Below are positions 1 to 10,672 of a stretch of 64,000 nucleotides of DNA, in pieces. Below the pieces are notes generated by a model, which saw only the letters and a list, made by a program, of their open reading frames with translations, was not told the origin of the DNA and ran no database searches. Positions within the stretch are counted from its first letter, which is position 1. Each line of letters begins with the position of its first letter. This stretch comes from Mactromeris polynyma (Eukaryota; Mollusca; Bivalvia; Venerida; Mactridae), in assembly GCA_032209605.1 (NCBI GenBank), contig JASFXZ010000012.1, positions 6,820,001 to 6,884,000 of the forward strand, written 5' to 3'. The position numbers were made by a program, and so were the translations under genes.

Positions 1-336
1 AATATACTCAAAGATGGTATATTGAGTGATAAAATCATGTTTAAAAATTTCATTTAGTGAGACAATTCTTGTGTTGAAATCTTCCTTCATTATTTGCAGT
101 CTGTTATTGGTAATGAGATATGATGCTTCCATGTCAGAAGTAGTGCTGTGAAGTGAACACTTTCAAAGAATTAATGATATTTGCTATTTTACCACTTTTG
201 TCAAGCTAGTAGTTTAAATAAAATGATTCACTTGAACATCAAGCTAGATTGATAAGTTCATATAAAACTTTTATGGGTAAGAATTGTTGTTTTTGTCTTG
301 TTTGGTGGTTTCAATAGTAGTGATTTGTTATTTCAG

Positions 337-429
337 AAAGCTTGTTATTTGTCAATAAATCCATTGAAAGAAGAGTCATCTGAGATAGAGAAGTCTCAAT
401 ATACATTACCTGATGGTAGTTCTATAGAG
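337..429 (+). CDS. ACTR1: ACTR1 exon a (31 codons)
   Basis: Begins after acceptor TTTCAG and ends at donor GTAAGT, phase 0 at both ends. It encodes [20 protein letters not shown] and then [11 protein letters not shown], the actin-fold strand preceding the IGPARYR segment of the next exon. Confidence 0.95.
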
Positions 430-3400
430 GTAAGTTTATGGTTATTATTTTAGGATTGAATCGCTCAAAATATTGTCTATTGTCCTGGGGTTGAACCATT
501 TTGGTGATAAAGGCAACCCATTTAACTGAAACATTCATCAATGCGTACTGTCAAAATTGACAACAGAACACATATTAGGCATTGACTTCTGGTAACTACA
601 GCTCTGTAAAAAAAAGATTTCTTGAAATGTATTGATATTACAAAATCCATGACCGTATTGGATTGACTTGTTTAAATCAATAACATATTGATATTGTCGC
701 TGTTGTTGTGTTTACTTAAATTAGTGTTATTTCTATAGCATGATAGCGGGGCGCCGCGCCCTGCCCCTTTTTGGCCCCGCCCCGCTGCCCTAATTAGCGC
801 CCCTAATGCCCTATTGGCAATAATCTGTCAACTGTGTAATCTACATCCTGTAAAATGCCCCCGAGCGTCACAGCATGTGCCTTTGTTTACAATACATCGA
901 CAATCGTCTACACTGCATATAACTGGATGGTTCCCGTTACGCGTGCGGTCCGTACGATTAACTGATAGAGGCCGGGTTAAACCGTTGTACATGTAAACAC
1001 GCGTGAATGGTTAGCGAGTTTGTTGATAATGCGAAAACATTGCATTTAAGCGATTGCCTTGTTTTATTTAATCGACAATGGTAATGCGAAACGAATTAAA
1101 CAAGTACTATTTGCTAATAAAAAAATTAATAACTGCAGAAGACGAGGGATTTCGACGAGAAATTGAAAATTTTAGTTGACGTCTTTTTTACTTTTCTGAG
1201 GCGAGTTCGCTGGATTCTTTGGTGTATTTATAAGCATATCAGTATTCTAAAACATTCTGGTCCATTTTTGTACGAAATCACTCGGAATATATACAATATT
1301 AGACCACTTTCATTTCCTCTCACATGTAAACAAAAATTCAAGAAGGCGCTGCTCCGTCATGTGCTGTTTCGTTTTCGTGAGAATTTCGATGCTAAATCCA
1401 CACGTCAGTTGCTTACATATGCCTTAACTTAACAAAAGCATATGTTTCTTCTATTATCAAGTTTGAAACAAAGCCATGTAAAATTTTCACTTGTGTTCGT
1501 CCCCAGAACGTTCGTACCGTTTGGTACTATGAAAGTTTACTGAATTAATTTGTGACATCAATATTTAGTGTATTGTGCTGGTCTAGGGAATATAATTTAT
1601 ATATTTTTAACAACAAAATGTTATTTATGAATGGAGAATTTAAGATTTTTTAACTTTTATGTACATGTATGGTGCTGCTAATGTCCATGCAATTAATTTA
1701 GAATTAAACAAGAAATGTTTTCATAAACCAGAGACGCCCCCACTTCCACCCTTTGTCACAATAGCAAATGCTATTATTCTGCTCATAGTTTGTGAATATA
1801 GGGAGTCATCGACACACTTCATATACACACAATATAGTCCAATAACATTTACTCAAATTTGTGGAACATTCACATTTTAACTATGATTTTGTCCCTTTGG
1901 AACGAATTTGCAACGACCAAAGTGCCCTTTTTTTGCCAGCACCCTGCCCTTTTCAAATTCTAGAAATAACACTAAATAGTTAGTTATTTAAAATAAAATA
2001 CAGTATGTACCATGTACTAAAGTTCAATTTGTACAATTAATTATGATGTGGAATAACAATCCTTAGATGAAGTTAAATCCATCTACTTTGATAATATTCA
2101 TTTGTGGCATTATAAACATTCCATTTATGTTAAAATTTTAATATTCAAATCTTACACAGATTGGACCAGCTCGTTATCGAGCACCTGAGTTACTGTTTAG
2201 ACCAGATCTGATTGGCGAGGAATGTGAGGGTATTCATGAGGTGTTAACATATTCAATACAGAAATCAGACATGGATCTACGGAGGACTCTCTTCTCTAAT
2301 ATAGTGCTTTCAGGAGGTTCAACTCTATTTAAAGGTAAATCAAAGAGTTTTTATTGAAGATAAATGTCACAGAAAAGTACCAAATATGTTGAAATTGTTT
2401 CAGAATTGATCTTGTTGTTGACTTGTCAAAAAGTGTTGTATCTTCATGTCTGGTTTTCTAAACAAGATCATATTCAAAGTACTGGTATGCCAGTATATGG
2501 TGATTAGTGATCTTTTTCCTGTTTCCAATTCTGTTGTCAGCAAATGCCTAAGGCAATATTAGATTCAAAGAAAACAAAGCCATATTTTGTTAAAAAATGT
2601 TGCCAACCAGACCAATGATCACTTCTGAAGCACTTATGTATACCCAAACTGTTTGGGTTTGGATAATGAGAACACAATATTATAACATCTATACATGTTC
2701 TTTTATTTTTTGTATTTTATATGTCAGAGTATAGTTTATTTAATTGAGAATGATTAAAAACAAACTCTGAGATGATCAGCCAATGAAATCATGTTTTGCA
2801 AAGTATCTACAAATAGACTAAGACATCATGTACACAGTAAAAGTACTCTAAACTAATTTTGAATCAACAGTAATTTCTAACATTTTCTTTCTGAAAATAA
2901 TGAAAGAAGTACATGTATAACAATTATAATTTGTGACTCATTGATATTTTTATATTACAGGATTTGGTGATAGGTTACTCAGTGAAGTGAAGAAATTATC
3001 ACCAAAAGACTTAAAGATTAGGGTGTGTATTTTATTTAGTTTTTATATCTTCCATTTTGAATTTATTCTAAGAGACATTGGTTACAGAAATTGAAAATAA
3101 TTACATGTATTTATTATTAAAAACAATCGATAAAAATACACAGTGCTATAAAATGTTAGCTGCGAAGATATACATAATTTATTATCTGCAAAGAATATAA
3201 TGCTGTATGTAATAATACAAATATCTTTAATAATTTATTGTACAAGATATGTAACTATATACACATGTAACACATGTACGCAAATAGTATATATCATGTG
3301 ACTGTTAACATGTGCACTGTAAATAATAAAAAAAAAGGAACAAAATTTGGTTGTAATAATAAATTAAATATCAAGTCGTTTATTTGTTTAATCTTTGGCC

Positions 3401-4085
3401 TCAAGAAGGACTATCTTAAGCACTCATCGCATTGTTTTTAAAGCTTCAACTCAACTCATAATGAACGACAGTCATAGTCATACATTGTATTATTGTATTG
3501 ATTGTGTGATTTTTTTACCTGTATACTGTATTCCTTGTTTTATTACTGTATTGCAGATTTCTGCACCACAAGAACGACTATACTCTACTTGGATTGGGTT
3601 TGTACTTTGTTTATGTGAAGTTCTGTCAAATGAGATTGTCTATATATTTTGAATATTGAAGATGGTAGTAACTTAAGAATACTTTTGCAGCAATATTTCA
3701 TAGAGTACTCTACCAATTCTATAAATAGATTTGTGATATCGACAGTTAACATCAGTTATAACAAGTAATGCCCCTTCTAGTCCTTTTTTCTACAGTGGAA
3801 AGGGTGGGGTAATGTTTTCAAACAGTCCAGTGAGTTATTATTTGGCAGCTCTTGTTTGATATTCAGTAATATGTATCTAATAACATCAGTTTATTCACTT
3901 CATGCATACACAAAACAAATTAACCTTGGATTGTGAAGAATTTTATGTGACACACAATCTCATAACTTACTCACTTTTTCAGGGGATCAATTTTAGCATC
4001 TTTAGACACATTTAAAAAGATGTGGGTTTCCAAGCGAGAATATAATGAAGAAGGAGTCAAAGCAATACACAGAAAAACTTTCTAG
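337..4085 (+). CDS. ACTR1: ACTR1 (beta-centractin / Arp1), 3' portion, five exons
   Basis: Arp1 forms the short actin-like filament of dynactin, which links dynein to cargo in the cytoplasm. Five exons (337-429, 2160-2334, 2961-3022, 3557-3597, 3983-4085) join in frame with GT..AG introns and give 157 residues, about the last 40 percent of a protein of roughly 376 residues. Recognisable pieces are KACYLSINP, the LPDGSSIE strand, [15 protein letters not shown], the nucleotide-pocket motif [28 protein letters not shown] and the actin-family C-terminus ending [20 protein letters not shown] and the W-V-S-K-R-E-Y ending fit Arp1 better than conventional actin. Upstream exons lie outside the window. 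No frameshift or internal stop is seen, so the gene looks intact here. Confidence 0.97.
430..2159 (+). other. ACTR1 intron carrying a TIR element
   Basis: A 1.73-kb intron (GTAAGT..ACACAG). Most of it is the inverted-repeat element at 721-1975. Nothing else was recognised. Confidence 0.9.
721..1975. mobile_element. Non-autonomous DNA element with 15-bp TIRs
   Basis: TTAGTGTTATTTCTA at 721-735 is repeated as its exact reverse complement at 1961-1975. Just inside each end lies a GC-rich stretch of CCCTGCCC type, unlike the AT-rich intron around it, and the interior has a CpG-rich patch near 930-1010. An open frame of 89 codons at 1163-1432 matches no transposase I know. No target-site duplication is obvious, so the class (hAT-like or other) is undecided. 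Confidence 0.6.
2160..2334 (+). CDS. ACTR1: ACTR1 exon b
   Basis: Phase 0 in, phase 1 out. It encodes [20 protein letters not shown] and onward to the GGSTLFK nucleotide-binding motif, with [19 protein letters not shown] clearly of the actin-related family. Confidence 0.97.
2961..3022 (+). CDS. ACTR1: ACTR1 exon c
   Basis: Phase 1 in, phase 0 out (donor GTGTGT). It encodes [20 protein letters not shown] and R, continuing the actin-fold helix after the nucleotide pocket. Confidence 0.96.
3557..3597 (+). CDS. ACTR1: ACTR1 exon d
   Basis: A 41-base exon, phase 0 in and phase 2 out, encoding [14 protein letters not shown]. This is the actin-family APxxRxYSxWIGGS motif, completed in the next exon. 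Confidence 0.96.
3983..4085 (+). CDS. ACTR1: ACTR1 exon e with stop codon
   Basis: Phase 2 in. It encodes [20 protein letters not shown] and the terminal [13 protein letters not shown], then TAG at 4083-4085. The HRKTF ending corresponds to HRKCF of actin and is the normal end of Arp1. Confidence 0.97.
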
Positions 4086-4992
4086 ACGATGAACACGACT
4101 GGTTGTGTTTTGTGACAATTTTTGTGACCGCCGACTACAACAATTTGAAATAGTCAACTTTAACTTATTTTTAATTATATGAATTTTTTAGTTCCGTTAC
4201 TGTAAAATGCTGTTAAGAAAGAATGTTTGTACTTTGTTTTCATGATAATGGGAGCATCATACATTCAGTAGTCATACTAAAAGGGAGCATTTGTCCATTT
4301 GTTGGAGTTGGCACTGTTCAAGCATGGCAATATGAATGTGATATTTAAGATGCTTTCGGTGGGTTATTGTTCATACATTTATGGTTTTACCTGTTGTATC
4401 TGGGACAATAACCAAGGAAGACTATAGGATTGGAGTTCAAGGTTCATGCTTGTGTTGAGGTCTTTGTCCTTTTGTTTGCTTCATTAATTAATATATCATT
4501 ATGTATGGTCACGGAAACATTTTCCCATATTCTTTAAAATGTTTAATTTAAGAATTAAGCCATCATTTTTGAATGTGTGAATGATACAGAGTATTTAGTG
4601 GATATGCATTTTTCTGATAGCTGTGTTTGCCATTCTGAATAGTTGAGGCATACAGCTTCACTGTTTGGCTTAAAAATATTTATTTCTTGGCATGACAACG
4701 TGAAGTATTGATAAGTACTTTGAAGGATTAGACTGAAACAGAATAACTGTTGGAGTTCCTATCCTTACATGTTTGGGGATTGAATTCAATTTATGAAAAA
4801 AACAATCATGAACCAATTGTGCTAGATGTATTTATATAACATTCAAAAACTGTCAGGAGTTATTAGAGATATTAGCTATCATGAACATATGTGAAATACG
4901 AAAGATTTCGAGATGTGTTTTATTTTAAAAGCTATACTTGTACTAAAAGACGTTTAATATGAAAACAAGTGATCGCATGTATGCATTTTTAT

Positions 4993-5230
4993 ACGCCCAT
5001 TCATAGAACTAGACATATTATAGTTTCACCTGTGGCGTATGGGTGGGTGGTTGGGCGGGCGACGCCCAGTAACTTGTCTGATCAATAACTTTATAAGCAT
5101 TTGTCCAATCATCACCAAATTTGGTCAGAATGTGCGTGGGCATAATATCTCGGACAAGTTTGATAACCAGCCATAGTGCTCTAGTAGAACTGTAGAACGA
5201 GCGTATTTTTCGATAGTAGGCGCTCTAGTT
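4993..5230. repeat. Interspersed repeat fragment
   Basis: The GC-shifted stretch with GTGGGTGGTTGGGCGGGCG, followed by text ending near CTCTAGTAGAAC, resembles the ends of the dispersed bivalve-type elements seen elsewhere in this window. Family assignment is from recollection only. Confidence 0.4.
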
Positions 5231-6452
5231 AAACGCTGTATTGGTCTTTGCTTGATTTACTGCCTTATATTTATTACCCTTATGTGGTTAATTTAAAATT
5301 AATGAAAATTTCGCTGTTTGTTTTCTGGCAATTAGTTACCGATTCATGTGTACACGATTTGGTTGTATGTTTATTCCTCTGCATCAAATTACACATATAT
5401 TTCATTACTGGCATATCCTGTCTTCTCTTCTTATTGTTTTTGAATGATTTGTTGATAATATGCTGTTACTATGTAGAAAAGTATTAAGTTCAACAATATT
5501 GATAACAGATTTATTACAAGGGATGTCCGAAACATGAGAAAAGCCCATTATAGATGTATATTGCGACTGCCTGAAAATGTAATATATGGTGTTTGAATAG
5601 CTGCCTTCTGTGTCTGGTCCATATACATTAATTGCTAATATCTGAAGAAAATCAATGCTATTGCACTAGTCATTACAAATTGTTGGAAAAGTTTATCACT
5701 TTTTTGATAGCCACCAATGTTATTTTGATTGCCAGTAAAAGTAATAACAAATCATACAGCCTGGTATGTGTGTCTTCCTCCTTACTTTCTGTGTACCGGT
5801 AAAATATCTTGTCCTTTATTTACAATCTTTTAAATAGTAATAAATACTTACTTAACACTGTGATGTTTAGGCACAGACTACTATGATGTCTGTGAACTCA
5901 CCGGGACTTGCCTTTTCTTGAATACTCAAACTCTGGTGTAGATGAGAACATTTCTGCTATTATCATCTTGTTTCAAGATACCTTACATGTAAAATTGTTT
6001 CATTGTGACTCGGATACTCTTACTCTTTATAAATACATGTATTATATAACTTCGTGCAATAGAAATTTGTCATTGTAATGCTATGTTATTATATTGGGTT
6101 TATTATCACAAACATGGCATTGTTCCTCTCCAAGCTGACGGGAGTGAGAGTATGTTTGTACCTGATTTTGATCAAATGTATGGAGTGTACCAAGCCTGAA
6201 CACACATATTTAATTTTTCTAAAATCTTGATGTAGCAATATATTGAACACAGCTGTCAAATTCATATTTAGTATGTCTTAATTATGTACTCCTCGTGTAA
6301 AAAGAAACAATTTCAGAGTTTGCAACATCCATGAAATATGCAGAAATGATTATAGATGATAATATTGAATTGTTTGATGAATTGTTTTATCTTGTTATAA
6401 AAGATGTGGCAAACTTATTCAAAGATCAAATTGACAGTTTTGTGTACTGAAG

Positions 6453-6550
6453 CATGTAGCTATATCAGATAGTTTCCATGTAGCTATATCAGATAGTTTC
6501 CATGTAGCTATATCAGATAGTTTCCATGTAGCTATATCAGATAGTTTCCA
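6453..6550. repeat. 24-bp tandem repeat, 4 copies
   Basis: Units start at 6453, 6477, 6501 and 6525 and are nearly identical (CATGTAGCTATATCAGATAG plus TTTC). It lies in the ACTR1 3' flank, possibly inside the 3' UTR. Confidence 0.95.
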
Positions 6551-7504
6551 TAAATATTGAGATTGTTTATATTCTGTTTCCATGACTTTAACCTTGTTTA
6601 CTTTGTGATGTCTTGATTTGGTGACATTATTGATGATTGATATTTCGTGAGTTTTAAGGATAATAATGTGGGAAATATATGTATGACTTCAGCTTGTAAG
6701 GACTTTCTTATTTTATCATTGTTATACCTGACATCATACAGTGTTTAATAATGGTTAGAATTGTTACTGCCACATAATTTCTACTTAGTAAACATCTAGT
6801 CTGGAATAGTACTGGTATATTAACAAAAACTCATTAATTCATTCATTATGTGTTATTAAGCCAAGTGTAGTAGATTTCTTTTCATGGTGCCACGAATTGT
6901 GCTTGTGTAACAATATGTGTTCAATATAGTTCTATATTTCGGTGACGTCTAGATGCAAATACATGCATTCATTATCTGAATGTTAAGTACCATTTAAAAA
7001 TGAAAATTGAAAGCACAATGAATTCAGACGAGATGCCAGTATTGTGACTTGTTACATCCTGATTGGTAATCAATGGTTCCTTATCAAGGCTCATGAAGCA
7101 TTGAGGACATGACTTAATTATTAGTTCAAATCGATTTATAATTATTTAATGATAATCATAATACAATGTAGTTAATGTCCTGTTTTTTTCTATGAGTGCC
7201 AGAATGAAGTATATTTATAACTTTTCATGTTGTTTGAGGGAGCATAACTTTGTTTTTGTTGGATATCATGTTTGAGAAAATTTAGTTAAGAATATTGTTT
7301 AGCGTAGAATAAAACCATATTTGCTATGCTTTTATATCAATAATATTACCACACAATATGTATATATGTCTTATCTATGGTGTTGTTCTCTGGTACTGAT
7401 TGTAAGCTTCAACCATAAATTATTAAAACATGGATCTTTGTTTGACTTGATCTTTATTTTCTTGAAGCTTCTTCCTAAATATTTACTTCAAAATTGAAGC
7501 TGGA

Positions 7505-7675
7505 GGCCTCCGTGGTCGAGTGGTTGTGATTGCTGACCTCACCTTACTGCTGTGGGTTACAAATCACACCCAAGATAAAGAATTTGTGATCATGTCGTCC
7601 AGCTTGGTTTTGGAAGGTCTACCCAGAGGTACGCCTGTTGTATGATGTTGCATTGTATGATTTTTTTTTAATTTG
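7505..7675 (+). mobile_element. tRNA-headed SINE
   Basis: GGCCTCCGTGGTCGAGTGG resembles a pol III A box. A degenerate B box (GGGTTACAAATC) sits at about 7554-7565, followed by a central segment containing GTCCAGCTTGG and GGTCTACCCAGAGG. The same head occurs at 18539. The central part resembles the conserved domain of molluscan SINEs as I remember it. Confidence 0.6.
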
Positions 7676-7688
7676 AAAATTCTTCTTC

Positions 7689-7842
7689 GAATTCCTTTCG
7701 GAGTTTGATAGTGGAAGTAGCAATTACATAGAACTTTTTATATCTACTGTTGTGTGATACTCTGTTGTTCACTTGTGGTAGACAAAACTGTAGATATAAA
7801 AAGATCTATGTTATTGCCACTACCAAACTCCCAAAGGAATTC
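7689..7842. repeat. Long inverted repeat (hairpin element)
   Basis: The arms at 7689-7747 and 7790-7842 are imperfect reverse complements sharing GAATTCCTTT, AGTTTG, TAGTGG and TTTTTATATCTAC. The loop is about 42 bp. It could be a compact palindromic MITE; if transcribed it would fold into a hairpin of about 50 bp. Confidence 0.8.
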
Positions 7843-8963
7843 GCACAACAGTGAATTAACACAACATCTGTTTCCATTAAGGTGTGAAACATTGAGAGGA
7901 ATTCCACCTTAGATTTTAAATCAAAAGGCAGTAAATGTCGGCTCTAAGGATATATTCCATTTTGTGGTAAACTGATCTGCGAAGTCCTCACTTCAAGCTT
8001 TGAAGAGAATTTATATTTCTGATGGGTTTGACCACAGGCATTTATTCACTCACGTTATTTTACAATAATATGGCTATTTAATGACATTTAAATTGTATAT
8101 TGAATATTAAAGGATACATACATGATATATAAAATGAAATGTGACGTTGAATAAGTTAAGGGAGACAACCGCGTTGGATATGCATCAGTTTACACGACAA
8201 TGTAATTGTTACGCGACACCAAAAGGGGAATTTTGCATTGTGATTCCAATAGTATTCTGGTAATTGAGCTACTATTAAACTGTCAGCCACTGTTCTATGA
8301 CTCACATCGAGCAGTTTTGAAATAATGCATTCTGCTTGATTTCACTGGATGAATAAAGTAAGTAGACACTTCTCATTTTTGCGAAAAATGATGCAAATCT
8401 TGCAAGATCCCGTGTCTATAATAATTTCATTTCTTTTAGTTTTATAAGCTTTTTGCTTGTATTTTCGCGGTACTTACGAAATTTCGTTATTGAAGAAAAG
8501 TTAACTTTGGTTTTTTCTTTTGTGTTCAGCTTCTTCTTTCAAATAACTAATGCTGACAATATCCTTTCTTTTCCGTATTTTTCCTATTATGCCAACTTGT
8601 TTCAATCATCAATGTAGGCTATTTGTTGTTGTCAAAATACCCCGAAACCGAAAGTAACGCGAAAATAGGAGCAGACACTATATAACTATAAGTCAACTAG
8701 ATTAAATCAGTGGTTAAATTGTCATCTTGTTTTATTGAATATAATAGAATCAATATAGCTCCTATTGAATTCTTGGATCACTTTTGCTGTTAAGTGCCCA
8801 TAATCATTGTTCACTACAAGTGCAGTTGACATTAATAAAGCCAGTAAGTGGTCTCTTGCCCTAGACAGACTGGAACAATACAAGGACTCTACCAGTATGG
8901 GACACTTCCATATTTTTAATAGCGTTTCGTAAAAGAGTCAAACGTTCTTGACTGACGTCAATA
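7843..8963. other. Intergenic; possible 5' non-coding exon of the CARD gene
   Basis: No coding exon recognised. Sequence near 8160-8357 ends at a strong donor-like GTAAGT at 8358-8363. It could be a non-coding first exon of the gene whose first recognised coding exon is at 10586. This is speculative, since no promoter element was identified. Confidence 0.25.
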
Positions 8964-9650
8964 TTAGGCCATAATTAAAAAAGTATTTGTTTGCCCTTTA
9001 CCGACCCTAGATTTTAGAGGTGGGTAGGTAGGTAGGAAAAATATTTTATTTTATTGTGGAAATTTTAATATGTTTTAGTCGAAATGTATTGTTCATGCTT
9101 GGTAATTTCGGCACGTGGTACATTGGGTGGGCGGGTACAGTAAAATAATTGTAAATATTAAAAAAGATACGATTAAATGACATGTGGTTGTCAAAAACAT
9201 GGTTAACATAAGCTCGGAAAAATTAATGTTGGTAAAAAAACTAAAATGAAAGCAAAATTGACACCTTTATGTGTACTTAAAATTTAATACTTTATATAGC
9301 CCGTCTGTTTTAGTGAGTATGAGCACGAGGCTTTAATAATTGTTGATGAAAATATTATAAGGGCAACTATGACCATTTTTGTGTCATACTTTTTTCTAAC
9401 TTTGGGTTCCACAGTTTTTCTAGCAAGAGGAAGTTATCATAAGGCAAACATAATGAAACAAAAATAGTCATTGTTTTGTAACTAAGAAGAACAAACTGCA
9501 CACATCGTAGTGTGACATAATGGTGTATAGTCGGGTTAATAACCAAAATAAAAATAAAAATCCGAATTTTGCAATAATTTTTTTTGAGTCGGCGGCCAAA
9601 TCTCGGGTCGGTCGGTAAAGGGCAATCAAACCTAATTTTAATTTAGGCCT
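8964..9650. mobile_element. Non-autonomous DNA element with long TIRs
   Basis: The left end (about 8964-9015) and right end (about 9600-9650) are imperfect inverted copies sharing AGGCC, AATTAAAA, TTGCCCTTTACCGACC and AGATTT over about 50 bp. The interior has no transposase-like frame. It is about 690 bp long, the size of a MITE. The target duplication is unclear. Confidence 0.7.
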
Positions 9651-10585
9651 TACTCACAATTATTCGCATGGTATGGTCGCCTAACAAGTTCCAAGTTGTT
9701 CCTTTAACATTTACATTGCTCGAAGTACTCCGCACCTCGAAAGGCATACGCCCTAAATAAAATTTTAGATCTGTCTTTACCTATATTGTCAAAAGTATTC
9801 AAGTTACTCAATCCTCAATAGCTTGTACTATTTCTGACCCTCTTAGTTTTCTGTTTGGTTAGACGTGCCCAAAACCATCATGCTTCAAAATCAGGGCTTT
9901 TTCCAAATGTTCCATGGGGCGGAATTCCACCCAATTCCCAATGAAAAGTTGGGTCCATTTTGAAACTGTATGATTGTGAGAGAAAAATCCGGCAATAAGC
10001 TAAACAGTCTTGATCATCGTTTTCAATTAAATAAGCCACTTCCAAAAATATTTGTAATATCTTTGAGAAACTTTTCAACTAGAAATTGAAGTGGTAAATC
10101 CGTTAATTATAAACTGTTAAAAAAACTTTTGAATTGGTTCATTTTTCACTATTTTGACAATTTACCATTATAAAGTACCCAATTTGACTAGGGGTCTTTT
10201 TCCAAAAGAACCTAGAAAAGGCCCAGTAAAAAAACAATGGAACTTCTTGTTTTCAAAGTTTAACCTGATCATTATTCTGTTCAAAGCATTTTTGTATGTG
10301 TATGGTAAATAACAGTAGTAATAATACAAATGTAGCTACATTTTTGTGAGCTTTTAAGATCGTTGGATGTCATGCGTCGTCTGGCGTCTGTCAACATTTT
10401 CTTTGAACAACATCTCCTATAACGCTGAATGGAGTTTGTTCTAACTTTACAGGAACGATCTTTGGGTGGATCTCTTTCAAAATTGCATAAATTGTTCTGA
10501 TCTGCTGCATAAATAGGCCACATGAGCTGAAAATAAACTTGATGAATGCTGTTATTAAGAGCATACATGTATATTCTTTCCACAG
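9651..10585. other. Non-coding stretch upstream of the first recognised CARD-gene exon
   Basis: No exon, promoter or repeat was recognised with confidence. Small open frames on the minus strand look incidental. Confidence 0.5.
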
Positions 10586-10672
10586 ACATGAGTAACCCTG
10601 ACAAGTGTCCTGTATTGATTGACCAGAATAGAAACACTATCGGAGCAAACTTCACGTGTAAAAAATCTTCAG
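10586..10672 (+). CDS. CARD gene exon 1 (first recognised)
   Basis: After acceptor TTTCCACAG. ATG at 10588 gives MSNPDKCPVLIDQNRN; the donor GTAATT leaves phase 1. The ATG may be the start codon or an internal Met, because entering at 10586 would also be phase 1 like most other introns of this gene. Confidence 0.7.

Larger units (their letters stand above)
4086..7504 (+). other. ACTR1 3' UTR and flank
   Basis: AT-rich sequence with no coding exon recognised. AATAAA hexamers at 5839-5844 and 7308-7313 are candidate poly(A) signals, so the 3' UTR could be 1.8-3.3 kb long; this is inference. It contains an interspersed repeat fragment near 4993-5230 and a short 24-bp tandem repeat. Confidence 0.5.
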
